In this document: piece after piece, positions 47,224 to 56,961 of the stretch
Numbering within the stretch: position 1 is the first letter of the stretch
How the letters are laid out: each line of letters begins with the position of its first letter
Origin: Sulfitobacter sp.
GTDB lineage: Bacteria > Pseudomonadota > Alphaproteobacteria > Rhodobacterales > Rhodobacteraceae
Length of the DNA: 64,000 bases
Direction of reading: 5' to 3'
NCBI GenBank assembly: GCA_029252045.1
Contig: JAQXCD010000036.1
Coordinates: 88,773 to 152,772 of the forward strand
The notes under the pieces: model-generated
Told to the model about the DNA's origin: nothing
The model's input: the letters and a program-made list of their open reading frames with translations, nothing else
The model's database searches: none
Translations under genes and position numbers: made by a program

Positions 47224-47514
47224 TCAGCCTTGAGAAATATGGGCTTGGATATCAACGATCATCTCCGCGTAGACTTCCTTTGGTGCCACTTGCCGCGTGA
47301 CCCACTGATAGATGTCGTGATCATTCTCGTTGAGCAGATCATCATAGAGGTCCAGCGTTTCATCACTCATCCCGGCCAGACGGTCACCCGCATAGGCCGA
47401 CAGGATCAAATCCATTTCCTTGATTCCGCGCCGCATCGAGCGCATGGCAAGACGTTTAACGCGCACATCACGCTGTTCGTCCACAGGGCGGACTGGTTGG
47501 GGTATTTCAATCAT
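47224..47514 (-). CDS. sdhE: Succinate dehydrogenase assembly factor SdhE
   Basis: 96-aa DUF339/Sdh5-family protein that promotes FAD attachment to SdhA. The RGxxE-type motif is RRGIKEMD, followed by LSDETLDLYDDLLNENDHDIYQW-like helix residues (MSDETLDLYDDLLNENDHDI). Its start overlaps the XRE gene stop by eight bases. The far-off sdh operon is not in the window. Confidence 0.92.
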   Translation of the reverse strand: MIEIPQPVRPVDEQRDVRVKRLAMRSMRRGIKEMDLILSAYAGDRLAGMSDETLDLYDDLLNENDHDIYQWVTRQVAPKEVYAEMIVDIQAHISQG

Positions 47515-47923
47515 CTTTCGGCTCCATCAGCATAGCGCGCAGACGCTTTTCAAGGCGGGCGAGGTGCTTGGTGTTTTGTGTCATCTCCATGCGCAACCCG
47601 CGCATTTCGTCCAGAAGAGCAGCAGCATCTTGCGGCAGAATACTTGGCTCGGCTTGCCCTTCCAGCCCTTCGCCTTCGCCGTTGATCAGCCACATCATCG
47701 AGACATTGAGCAGCCCTGCAAGCATGGACAAGCGGTTTGCCCGCGGTTCGGACAGATCATTTTCCCAAGCGCGCAATGTCGCCTGACGGATGCCCAAACG
47801 GCGGGCCAGAGCGGCCTGATCCATACCTGCTGCATCCCGTGCAGCTGCCACACGATCCCCGAAGGTCGCGGCATCGGGCGCATACCAGTCCTTGTCATCG
47901 AGGGAAGGGTCAGCGTTCGTCAT
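47507..47923 (-). CDS. XRE/Cro-type transcriptional regulator
   Basis: 138 aa (ATG 47923, GGAGA upstream). Helix-turn-helix: FGDRVAAARDAAGMDQAALA and RRLGIRQATLRAWENDLSEP; C-terminal helical segment for dimerisation (LLDEMRGLRMEMTQNTKHLA). No ligand domain. Two direct repeats in its own leader (47938-47981) look like its operators. It precedes sdhE in an overlapping pair, so it may control sdhE too. Confidence 0.85.
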   Translation of the reverse strand: MTNADPSLDDKDWYAPDAATFGDRVAAARDAAGMDQAALARRLGIRQATLRAWENDLSEPRANRLSMLAGLLNVSMMWLINGEGEGLEGQAEPSILPQDAAALLDEMRGLRMEMTQNTKHLARLEKRLRAMLMEPKDD

Positions 47924-47937
47924 GTCGGTCTCCAATA

Positions 47938-47981
47938 ACGCCAAAAGCGCTTGTTTGTTTTGATACGCCAAAGGCGCTTGC
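47938..47981. promoter_or_regulatory. Tandem operator-like repeats upstream of the XRE gene
   Basis: ACGCCAAAAGCGCTTG (47938-47953) and ACGCCAAAGGCGCTTG (47965-47980) share 15 of 16 bases and are spaced 27 bases start to start. Each holds a near-palindrome (CGCC-AAA-GGCG in the second copy). Position 15 to 58 bases upstream of the regulator's ATG fits autoregulation. Confidence 0.6.
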
Positions 47982-48026
47982 AACTACGGGGGGGCACCCC
48001 CTATGAGTGGATTTGCACACATATAG

Positions 48027-49244
<1,218 letters not shown>

Positions 49245-49254
49245 ATCCATGGAA

Positions 49255-49292
49255 CGCCTGCCTGCACAGCAGTGATGCGGCAGGCAGGCGTC
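49255..49292 (+). terminator. Hairpin after the aminotransferase gene
   Basis: Perfect 12-bp stem ACGCCTGCCTGC / GCAGGCAGGCGT with a 14-base loop, 11 bases after the stop. No T-run follows, so it may act as an mRNA-end protector or rho-assisted terminator. Confidence 0.6.
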
Positions 49293-49367
49293 ACGCCACG
49301 GGTTTTCTTGCGGGCCAACTACATTTATGAATGATACCCAGCGCCAGTCGAAACTGAAGGACGTCTC

Positions 49368-49769
49368 ATGACAGACAAACTGCCCGACTATTACTTTCGC
49401 GTACGCGAAAACGGGGCCTTTGTGTTTCGTCTGGATACCGAAAACCGCCAACGACGGATCGAGATGGACCAGATCGCTGTCGTCAATATGCGCAATGGCG
49501 AAATCAAGGCGCACGGGGATCGTACCCTGTCTGCCGAGGATGTGGAGGCCATCAAGAAGTGGATGGCAGAGCGCGCGCAGACCTTGGCCCACCGCGAGAT
49601 TGACGACATCTTCCGCGCCATCGACTACCTCAATACAACCACCCACTGGACCCAGTCCCGCGCGACGGATGAACAGCTGGAGGCGGTCACAGACCAGTTG
49701 TTGCTGGCGATGCATGATCTGCGCACCACGCTGGTGCGCAAAAAGGCAGACCGGCTGACGAAGGGCTAG
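49368..49769 (+). CDS. Conserved hypothetical protein (133 aa)
   Basis: Charged soluble protein with no recognised family. YYFRVRENGAFVFRLDTENRQ followed by a basic helix, then LSAEDVEAIKKWMAERAQTL and LEAVTDQLLLAMHDLRTTLVRKK, suggesting an alpha-rich C-terminus. Good codon fit and a clear open frame support a real gene. Stop overlaps that of the convergent MATE gene by four bases. Confidence 0.7.
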   Translation: MTDKLPDYYFRVRENGAFVFRLDTENRQRRIEMDQIAVVNMRNGEIKAHGDRTLSAEDVEAIKKWMAERAQTLAHREIDDIFRAIDYLNTTTHWTQSRATDEQLEAVTDQLLLAMHDLRTTLVRKKADRLTKG

Positions 49770-51136
49770 GCCACCGGTTGCTGCTGCCGGATGGCAGGCA
49801 ATACAGTGCGCCAGAACCGCAGGTTCAGGAATATCGCGGCGACACCTAATCCAATACCCAAGCCCCCCCAGACGCCCATGCCGCCAAACCCGAGGGTAAA
49901 GCCCAGCAGATAGGACATCGGTACGCCGATCCCCCAATAGCTGATGGCGGCGTAGATCATCGGCATGCGCGTGTCCTGCACACCGCGCAGCACACCGAGC
50001 GCGATCACCTGCGTGCCGTCGACGAGTTGGAAAAACCCGGCCATAAACAGGATACCCACACCAATTTGCAGGATTTCGGCCCGTGCGGGCTCGTCCTCCA
50101 GAATGTAGATGCCGATGAAAAAGCCGGGGAAGAGGACAAAGAACGCAACGGTGACCATAGAGAACATCAGCGACATTGCGGTAACCACACGCGCGCCACG
50201 CGCCAGATTTGGTGCATCCATACGTCCGTAAGCATTGCCCGCGCGCACCGTGCCCGCATTGCTCAGCCCCAGATGGACCATAAACGTCAGCCCTGCCAGC
50301 TGCACGGCGATACCATGTGCCGCCAGTGGCACAGTCCCCAGCCAGCCCATCATCACAGCCGAGGCGGCAAACAGGCCGACCTCGCTCAGCAGTGTTATCG
50401 AAATGGGCCAGCCAAGATGGAAAACCCGCGCCAGCATATCCCAGTCAGCCCCCCATAGGCGGCGAAACAAATCGTGCTGGGGCATGGCAAACCGGACATA
50501 AAGCACGACACCCACAAGCGAGATCACCTGCGTTGTAACGGATGCAATCGCTGCCCCCGCCACGCCCAGCTCTGGTGCGCCCCAGTTGCCAAAGATCAGC
50601 GCGTAATTGACCAACGCATTACACACAGCGGCCAACACAGTGATCCACAACACAACCTGCGTCCGCTCCAATGCCGCCAGATAGCTTTTGAGCACCATCA
50701 CAAACAGGGCGGGCAAAATGCCCCAACCGACAATCCGCAGATATTCCGCGCCCAGCGTGACAACCGTCACCTCCTGCCCCATCAACCGCAGGATCGGGGC
50801 CGAAAAGATCATCAGCGGCAGTGCCAGCAAACCAAACCCGAAGCTGAGCCAAAGACCCATGCGGGTCGCCCTGCGAATTGAGGTTTCATCTTTCTCGGCC
50901 TGAAATGACGCCACCATCGGCATCACTGCCGAGGCAAAGCCCGAACCGAAAATAAACAGCACAAAGAAGAACGTCGAGGCCAGCGTGACCGCGGCCAACG
51001 CCTCAACCCCGTACCACCCCAACATGACGGTATCGGTCACCCCGATCGCCATCTGGGCAAGGTGGCCGCCAATAAGTGGTAAACCCAGAATTGCGATTGC
51101 TCGGGCATGGGCGGGGGTGGACATGATTTTTTGCAT
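49766..51136 (-). CDS. MATE family efflux transporter (NorM-like)
   Basis: 456-aa, twelve-helix antiporter. LPLIGGHLAQMAIGVTDTVMLG and SVTTQVISLVGVVLYVRFAMP are typical; internal MATE repeats with GAAIASV and VDGTQVIALGVLRGVQDTRMP in the second half. Likely exports drugs or organic cations using Na+ or H+. The first ATG (51136) has a weak GATGGAAT site; ATG 51124 is an alternative. Confidence 0.9.
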   Translation of the reverse strand: MQKIMSTPAHARAIAILGLPLIGGHLAQMAIGVTDTVMLGWYGVEALAAVTLASTFFFVLFIFGSGFASAVMPMVASFQAEKDETSIRRATRMGLWLSFGFGLLALPLMIFSAPILRLMGQEVTVVTLGAEYLRIVGWGILPALFVMVLKSYLAALERTQVVLWITVLAAVCNALVNYALIFGNWGAPELGVAGAAIASVTTQVISLVGVVLYVRFAMPQHDLFRRLWGADWDMLARVFHLGWPISITLLSEVGLFAASAVMMGWLGTVPLAAHGIAVQLAGLTFMVHLGLSNAGTVRAGNAYGRMDAPNLARGARVVTAMSLMFSMVTVAFFVLFPGFFIGIYILEDEPARAEILQIGVGILFMAGFFQLVDGTQVIALGVLRGVQDTRMPMIYAAISYWGIGVPMSYLLGFTLGFGGMGVWGGLGIGLGVAAIFLNLRFWRTVLPAIRQQQPVA

Positions 51137-51265
51137 ATTCCATCTCTAGGCCGATTGGCGCGCCGCGAAAAGCCACGAAATGCCCTGCATGTACATTGTG
51201 TGATGTTGCGTCATTCGCACGATCGGCGATTGTAGGAAGGCCATGTGTCGGCCTAGGCTTTCCCT

Positions 51266-52435
51266 ATGAATCACATCACCCAACACAACCGTATAGACAG
51301 TATCACCCCCTATGCGCCTGAACTGGCCACGCAAGGGGCGCATCCTATTGGTGTGCGCACCAGCATGATCACTTTGGAAGGCCAGCCCGATGTGGCGGCA
51401 GGCGTGCAGGGAGGTGCCCTGCGGACCTTGCCCTTGGAAATCTGGTACCCCGCACCGGCAGGGACACCGCAGGGCGGAACCTATGACGCATTGCTGCGAT
51501 GTGGAGAGCAGCGCGCAACACTACACGGCCACGCTCTGCGTGACGCCCCTGCTGCGGCGGGCTTCACCGCGCCGCTGATCATGATCAGCCACGGCTACCC
51601 CGGCAGCCGCTACCTGTTGGTGCATATGGCCGAGCGCCTTGCGCGTCAAGGGTACGTAGTCGCGGCCTGTGATCATGCGGGCAGCACCTATGACGCAATG
51701 GACGCTTTCGGCTTCACCTTGCTGCACCGTCCGCTGGACCAGTTGGGCGTAGTGGATGCCATGGCGGCATTGGACGGTGATCTGGGCACATTGACAGATT
51801 GCAGGCGCGTTGGCGTTATCGGTTATTCCATGGGCGGCTATGGCGCGCTGATCACCGGGGGCGTAGGTTTGGCCGCTGATGCCGTTGACTTTGAGCGTGC
51901 CCCCCCTGCCCGCCTGCTGGAACGTCATGTGGCAGGCAGTGACGCCCATGAGGCGCTGATGGACGATCGGATCAAAGCGATCCTGCCCATCGGTCCGTGG
52001 GGCGGGCTCTATGGCATGTGGGATGCGGCGGGGCTGGCTGGCTTGCGCGTGCCTGCGCTGATCATGGCGGGCACGGCGGATGAGGTATCAGGCTACGCCG
52101 CGATGCGCGGGATATTCGAGGGCGCTACAGGCGTGGACCGGCATTTGCTGAGCTTTGCCAATGCGGGCCACAATGCCGCCGCCCCCCACCCTGCCCCGAT
52201 AGAGGCCTATCCGGTTTCCGACAAGCTGGGGTGGTCACCATATCTACATCACGCCGATCCGGTTTGGGACACGGTGGTGATGAACAACATCGCCCAGCAT
52301 TATGCGGCGGCTTTCTTTGGCCTGCATTTGAAACAGGACACGGGCATGGCTGGCTATCTGGAGGATGGCTTTAGAGGCTTTTCCGAGGGCACCACGGCCG
52401 GTCTGCGGTTTGAAAGCATGAACAAGGGGAGCTGA
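51266..52435 (+). CDS. Alpha/beta hydrolase, dienelactone/PAF-acetylhydrolase-like
   Basis: 389 aa. Nucleophile motif VIGYSMGGYGALI, oxyanion loop LIMISHGYPGSRYLLVHMAE, acid in MAGTADEVSGY, and His in SFANAGHNAAAP. Longer than simple esterases, with N-terminal domain GVRTSMITLEGQPDVAAG. It pairs with another hydrolase immediately downstream (one base gap). Substrate unknown. Confidence 0.82.
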   Translation: MNHITQHNRIDSITPYAPELATQGAHPIGVRTSMITLEGQPDVAAGVQGGALRTLPLEIWYPAPAGTPQGGTYDALLRCGEQRATLHGHALRDAPAAAGFTAPLIMISHGYPGSRYLLVHMAERLARQGYVVAACDHAGSTYDAMDAFGFTLLHRPLDQLGVVDAMAALDGDLGTLTDCRRVGVIGYSMGGYGALITGGVGLAADAVDFERAPPARLLERHVAGSDAHEALMDDRIKAILPIGPWGGLYGMWDAAGLAGLRVPALIMAGTADEVSGYAAMRGIFEGATGVDRHLLSFANAGHNAAAPHPAPIEAYPVSDKLGWSPYLHHADPVWDTVVMNNIAQHYAAAFFGLHLKQDTGMAGYLEDGFRGFSEGTTAGLRFESMNKGS

Positions 52436-52436
52436 G

Positions 52437-53309
52437 ATGACACAGCATTGGACTGAGACGGTGGAGTTGAACGGCGAGGCGTTCTTCATCCGCCATTGGG
52501 GCGACAAAGACGCACCAAAACTCCTGATGCTGCACGGGTTCCCCGAGTACTCGGGTGCCTGGAACGATCTGGCGCCGCTGCTGGCCGAGAAGTTTCACTG
52601 CATCGCGCCGGATCAGCGTGGATACGGGCAAAGCTGGCGCCCTGCCGATCCCGCCCTTTATAAAACCTCCCTGCTTGTCTCGGACATGGCAGCCCTGATT
52701 GGCGATGAGCCGGTGATCCTTCTGGGCCATGACTGGGGGGCATCCGTGGCCTATGCGCTGACCATCGGGCGGCCTGAACTGGTGTCAAAACTGATCATCA
52801 TGAACGGCGTGCACCCCGCCCCCTTCCAGCGTGAGCTGTCCAAAGGCGGGCCGCAAACCGATGCCTCGCAATACATCCACTTCCTGCGGCGTGAGGGATC
52901 AGAAGATATTCTGGTCGCCGATGATTTCGCAAAGCTGATGGGGCTATTCTCGGCCAATATGAATATGGGCTGGCTGAGCGGTGAAACCTTGGCCGGTTAC
53001 AAATCCGCATGGCGTGATGCAGCGGGCCTGCGCGGGATGATCAACTGGTACCGCGCCTCGCCCCTGAAAATCGGCGGGGTCGGTGAGGCCACCGAGGGGC
53101 TGTCGTTTGATCCTGCACGCCTGCAAGTGCGCTGCCCGCATTTGTTGGTTTGGGGTTCGGCAGATACGGCCTTGATGCCCGCTGCAACCGAAGGGTTGGA
53201 GGAGTATGCGCCTGACCTCACGCGGGTTGAGATTGCAGATGTGGATCACTGGCTGCACCATCAGAAACCTAATGAGGTGGCTGATGCGGTTCTGGGCTGG
53301 CTGGGTTGA
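52437..53309 (+). CDS. Alpha/beta hydrolase, epoxide hydrolase/dehalogenase type
   Basis: 290 aa. The Asp nucleophile sits in LLGHDWGASVAYAL; HGFPEYSGAWNDLAPLLAE (oxyanion HGFP), PDQRGYGQSWRP and the C-terminal VDHWLHHQKPNEVADAVLGWL (catalytic His) fit epoxide hydrolases and fluoroacetate dehalogenases. Cap domain spans about 130-220. Which of the two activities applies cannot be told. Confidence 0.87.
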   Translation: MTQHWTETVELNGEAFFIRHWGDKDAPKLLMLHGFPEYSGAWNDLAPLLAEKFHCIAPDQRGYGQSWRPADPALYKTSLLVSDMAALIGDEPVILLGHDWGASVAYALTIGRPELVSKLIIMNGVHPAPFQRELSKGGPQTDASQYIHFLRREGSEDILVADDFAKLMGLFSANMNMGWLSGETLAGYKSAWRDAAGLRGMINWYRASPLKIGGVGEATEGLSFDPARLQVRCPHLLVWGSADTALMPAATEGLEEYAPDLTRVEIADVDHWLHHQKPNEVADAVLGWLG

Positions 53310-53770
53310 AGGGGCCGGTCGAGGGATTGCGGGATTAAGGCCAGCGGCAGCTTCGAGCCCAGTCTCGCCGATGCTGCTTCACCTACGGATGACCGGTCTG
53401 GGTAGGAAGACAAACGTCTCTCGAAATTCCGGCGCAAATCTCAAGCACGCAAGCGCCTTTTGAAATAGAAGGCCATTTCCTAGTATTTTCATAATAAATA
53501 CAACGGATATTTCTGGCTTGGATGTCGGAAGTTCAAGCTTCTGTGCCTCGTCTTCACAGGTGAAAATCAGGATCTCACTGCAACGCGGCGAAAGAAACAC
53601 TTGTTATCACTCAAATTTCCATCCAAAATGTGAAAGGTAAAGAATCTGATGTTTTAGGCGCCGTCGGGAGGATTGCGCAAGAAACGAGGAGCCAGATTTT
53701 TTTGCTGTCGAACAGTTGTGCGCAACAGTCTTAACGGGCGGCAAATGCGTGAAATTCCTTGGGAGGAACT
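53310..53770. other. Gene-free, AT-richer leader of the TRAP operon
   Basis: About 460 bases with no supportable coding frame. It must carry the promoter of the TRAP/amidase operon. I see no clear terminator for the upstream hydrolase gene, no tRNA and no convincing operator. Confidence 0.5.
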
Positions 53771-54865
53771 ATGACAAACTCACTTAACCGCAGAAAATTT
53801 CTGCGTGGATCGGCCGTAGTCGGCGCTGCAGCATTGGCGACACCTGCTATTGCAGAGAACCACGGTACAACACTTAAAATGCAAGCGGCCTGGGGCGGCG
53901 GTATTTTCCTTGAAAACGCACAGTCCTTTGCGGCGCGCGTGAACGAAATGTCCGGCGGATCGCTGACAATCGAAGTGCTGTCCGTTGATGCGGTCGTGAA
54001 AACCAGCCAGATGCAAGACGCGGTCCACCGCGGCGTTCTGGACGCAGCACACTATGTGTCCGCTTACTGGTATGGCAAATCCAAATCCGCGTCGCTGTTC
54101 GGCACAGGCCCCTGCTTTGGCTGGTCCTCACAGGAAATGCTGGGCTGGATCCACGCGGGTGGCGGTCAGGAACTGTTTGACGAACTGATGGCAGAGCTGC
54201 GCCTGAACGTTGTTTCTTTCTTCAACTCGCCGATGCCTGCACAGCCGCTTGGTTGGTTCAACCAGCAGATCACAGATGCGTCGCAAATGCAGGGCCTCAA
54301 GTACCGGACCGTTGGTCTGGCCGCAGACGTCATGCTGGAAATGGGCATGTCTGTTGTTCAGTTGCCTGGCGGTGAAATCCAGCCTGCGATGAAATCCGGC
54401 CTGATCGACGCGGCCGAGTTCAACAACCCGTCATCCGACCGCGATTTCGGCATGCAGGACGTTTCCAAAAACTACATGCTGGCATCCTATCACCAGTCGC
54501 AGGAATGCTTTGAGGTGACCATCAACAAAGACAAATGGAACAGCCTGTCAGATGAGCACAAAGCGATCATCAAAAACGCGTCCATGGCAGAAAACTCCGG
54601 CTTCTACTGGGGCAACACCAAGCGTTACTCCGACGACCTGATCAAACTGCAGGAAGCAGATGGCGTAGCGGTTCACCGCACACCTGAATCCGTCATGCAG
54701 GCACAGCTGGTTGCATGGGACAAGGTTGCCGACCGCATTGCGGCGGAAGACCCGTTCTTTGCCAAGGTTATGGAATCCCAGAAGAAGTACGCCAAAGAAG
54801 TCATGGGCTATCTGAACCTGAACCAACCTGATTACCAACTGGCCTACAAGCACTACTTCGGTTGA
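53771..54865 (+). CDS. TRAP transporter substrate-binding protein (TakP/DctP-like)
   Basis: 364 aa from ATG 53771 (GGGAGGAACT upstream). Tat signal with RRKFLRG at 7-13. Mature protein LKMQAAWGGGIFLENAQSFA, and FGWSSQEMLGWIHAGGGQEL, then YRTVGLAADVMLEMGMSVVQ resemble the 2-oxoacid-binding TakP subgroup. The conserved Arg of TRAP ligand binding is within the YRTVG region. Its ligand is probably a carboxylate. Confidence 0.9.
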   Translation: MTNSLNRRKFLRGSAVVGAAALATPAIAENHGTTLKMQAAWGGGIFLENAQSFAARVNEMSGGSLTIEVLSVDAVVKTSQMQDAVHRGVLDAAHYVSAYWYGKSKSASLFGTGPCFGWSSQEMLGWIHAGGGQELFDELMAELRLNVVSFFNSPMPAQPLGWFNQQITDASQMQGLKYRTVGLAADVMLEMGMSVVQLPGGEIQPAMKSGLIDAAEFNNPSSDRDFGMQDVSKNYMLASYHQSQECFEVTINKDKWNSLSDEHKAIIKNASMAENSGFYWGNTKRYSDDLIKLQEADGVAVHRTPESVMQAQLVAWDKVADRIAAEDPFFAKVMESQKKYAKEVMGYLNLNQPDYQLAYKHYFG

Positions 54866-54884
54866 TTGTGGCATATTAAGACAG

Positions 54885-54916
54885 AATGTCCGGGGGTTGT
54901 TTGACCTCCGGACATT
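54885..54916 (+). promoter_or_regulatory. Hairpin between dctP and dctQ homologues
   Basis: Stem of 13 pairs (AATGTCCGGGGGT with one G-T wobble against ACCTCCGGACATT) and a 6-base loop, 19 bases after the binding-protein stop. As with urtA and the amino-acid binding protein, it fits selective stabilisation or partial termination that favours binding protein over membrane subunits. Confidence 0.6.
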
Positions 54917-54972
54917 GCACGCTCTGGACAGGCGCAAATGTACCCAAGATTCCGGTGGGAGAAACCAGTCAA

Positions 54973-55563
54973 ATGAAGTTCGTATATGCAATTGAAGGTC
55001 TGAGCCTTTGGGTTGGACGCGCCTTTGGATGGTGCATCCTGATCCTCACGCTGTCAGTCTCCTATGAGGTTTTTGTCCGCTACGTTCTCAATTCGCCGAC
55101 AGTCTGGGCCTTTGATATGATGATCCAGATGTATGGCGCATTGTTCCTGATGTGCGGTGCCTATGCACTGGCGCAAGACACCCATGTGCGGGCCGATGTT
55201 GTGTACCGCCTTTTTCCGGTGCGTGTGCAGGCCAGCATGGATTTCCTTTTATACTTCCTGTTCTTCTTTCCGGGTATCATCGCTCTGGTCTGGTACGGGT
55301 ACGAAATTGCCTCTGACAGCTGGCGCTATAAGGAAGTCAGCTTTAACAGCCCCGCCAGCATCCAGATTTACTTTTTCAAGTCGTTGATCCCGCTTTCCGG
55401 CGGCTTGCTGGTGATACAGGGCATTGCTGAACTTGTGCGCTGCGTGATGGCCATGCGCACCGGTGTTTGGCCAGAACGTCTGGCGGATGTAAAAGAAACC
55501 GAAGACCTTCTGACAGCTGCGGACCTTGATACGATCCGCGCTGTGGCTCCTGCCCGCAAGTAA
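54973..55563 (+). CDS. TRAP transporter small membrane subunit (DctQ-like)
   Basis: 196 aa from ATG 54973 (GGTGGGAGAAACC upstream). Four membrane helices: GWCILILTLSVSYEVFVRYV, DMMIQMYGALFLMCGAYAL, FLLYFLFFFPGIIALVWYG, IPLSGGLLVIQGIAELVRC. The upstream open extension covers the hairpin and is not used. Confidence 0.9.
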   Translation: MKFVYAIEGLSLWVGRAFGWCILILTLSVSYEVFVRYVLNSPTVWAFDMMIQMYGALFLMCGAYALAQDTHVRADVVYRLFPVRVQASMDFLLYFLFFFPGIIALVWYGYEIASDSWRYKEVSFNSPASIQIYFFKSLIPLSGGLLVIQGIAELVRCVMAMRTGVWPERLADVKETEDLLTAADLDTIRAVAPARK

Positions 55564-55593
55564 CCAGCATAGCTGCTCAAGAGAGATAATAAG

Positions 55594-56961
55594 ATGACAA
55601 ATCCCGAAGTCGCCCTGATCATGCTTGGGCTATTCATTGTGTTCGTTTTGCTGGGCTTCCCGATTGCCTTTACCCTGCTCGCTATGGGCGTGGGTTTTGG
55701 GTATTATGCCTACCATCAGGCTGGCTCGGTCGAGACCTTCTCGGACATATTCAACAATAACATCTTCTATCTGGTGAACCAGAACACCTATTCGGTGATG
55801 GAGAACCCGACGCTTGTCGCGATCCCGCTCTTCCTTTTCATGGGGTATGTGGTGGAACGCGCCAATATCGTGGACAAGCTGTTCTTCTCGCTCTACATGG
55901 CCGCGCGCAACCTGCCGGGCAGCCTTGCGATTGCGGCACTGCTGACCTGTGCGGTCTTCTCGACGGCCTCGGGGATTGTGGGCGCAGTTGTGACGCTGAT
56001 GGGCCTGCTGGCCTTTCCGGCGATGGCAAATGCCAACTACAACAAAAGCTTTGCTGCCGGTGTGATCTGTGCGGGCGGAACGCTGGGCATCCTGATCCCG
56101 CCGTCAATCATGCTGATCGTTTATGCCGCGATTGCAGATTTGTCGCCTTTGCGTCTGTACGCTGCGGCGGTGTTCCCGGGACTGCTGCTGGCGGGGCTAT
56201 ACATTGTTTATGTGATCATTCGCGTCTGGTTCAACCCGTCGCTGGCCCCCAAACCGACGATGGAAAACATCCCGCCACCAAAAGAAATCTATCTCGACCT
56301 GCTTAAAAGCTTTGTACCGCTGACAGTGTTGATCGCGCTTGTACTCGGATCCATCCTCGGCGGTCTGGCGACCCCTGCGGAAGCGGCGGCAATGGGTGCG
56401 CTGGGGGGGATGGTTCTGGCGGTGCTTTACCGCTCGATGAGCTGGCTCAAACTCAAGGAGAGCGTGTTCTTGACGGCCAAGGCTACAGCCATGGTTTGCT
56501 GGCTCTTTGTCGGCTCGTGGACGTTTGCCTCGGTCTTTTCCTACCTTGGCGGTCATGACCTGATCGCCCATTGGGTCGGCGGTATGGAACTTGAACCGTG
56601 GGAATTCCTTGTGCTGGCGCAGGTGATCATCTTCCTGCTGGGCTGGCCGTTGGAATGGTCGGAAATCCTGATTATCTTTGTGCCGATCTTCCTGCCGCTG
56701 CTCGAAGTGTTTGGCGTAAACCCCTATTTCTTTGCGATGCTCATCGCGCTGAACCTGCAAACCTCGTTCCTGACCCCGCCCATGGCAATGTCGGCCTACT
56801 ATCTGAAAGGCGTGCTCAAGAACCAGATCGAGCTGATGGAAATTTTCCGCGGCATCATGCCATACTTGGGGATTGTAATTCTGACGATGTGTCTGATGTA
56901 TGCCTTCCCCGGCATTGCACTGTGGTTCCCTGACTATCTGTTTGGCCCCTATATCCCATGA
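55594..56961 (+). CDS. TRAP transporter large membrane subunit (DctM-like)
   Basis: 455 aa, DctM family: ALIMLGLFIVFVLLGFPIAF, CAGGTLGILIPPSIMLIVYA (hallmark PPS), LATPAEAAAMGALGGMVLAV and MLIALNLQTSFLTPPMAMSA. Forms the Na+-driven channel with DctQ. Its stop overlaps the amidase ATG (ATGA), linking uptake to catabolism. Confidence 0.95.
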   Translation: MTNPEVALIMLGLFIVFVLLGFPIAFTLLAMGVGFGYYAYHQAGSVETFSDIFNNNIFYLVNQNTYSVMENPTLVAIPLFLFMGYVVERANIVDKLFFSLYMAARNLPGSLAIAALLTCAVFSTASGIVGAVVTLMGLLAFPAMANANYNKSFAAGVICAGGTLGILIPPSIMLIVYAAIADLSPLRLYAAAVFPGLLLAGLYIVYVIIRVWFNPSLAPKPTMENIPPPKEIYLDLLKSFVPLTVLIALVLGSILGGLATPAEAAAMGALGGMVLAVLYRSMSWLKLKESVFLTAKATAMVCWLFVGSWTFASVFSYLGGHDLIAHWVGGMELEPWEFLVLAQVIIFLLGWPLEWSEILIIFVPIFLPLLEVFGVNPYFFAMLIALNLQTSFLTPPMAMSAYYLKGVLKNQIELMEIFRGIMPYLGIVILTMCLMYAFPGIALWFPDYLFGPYIP

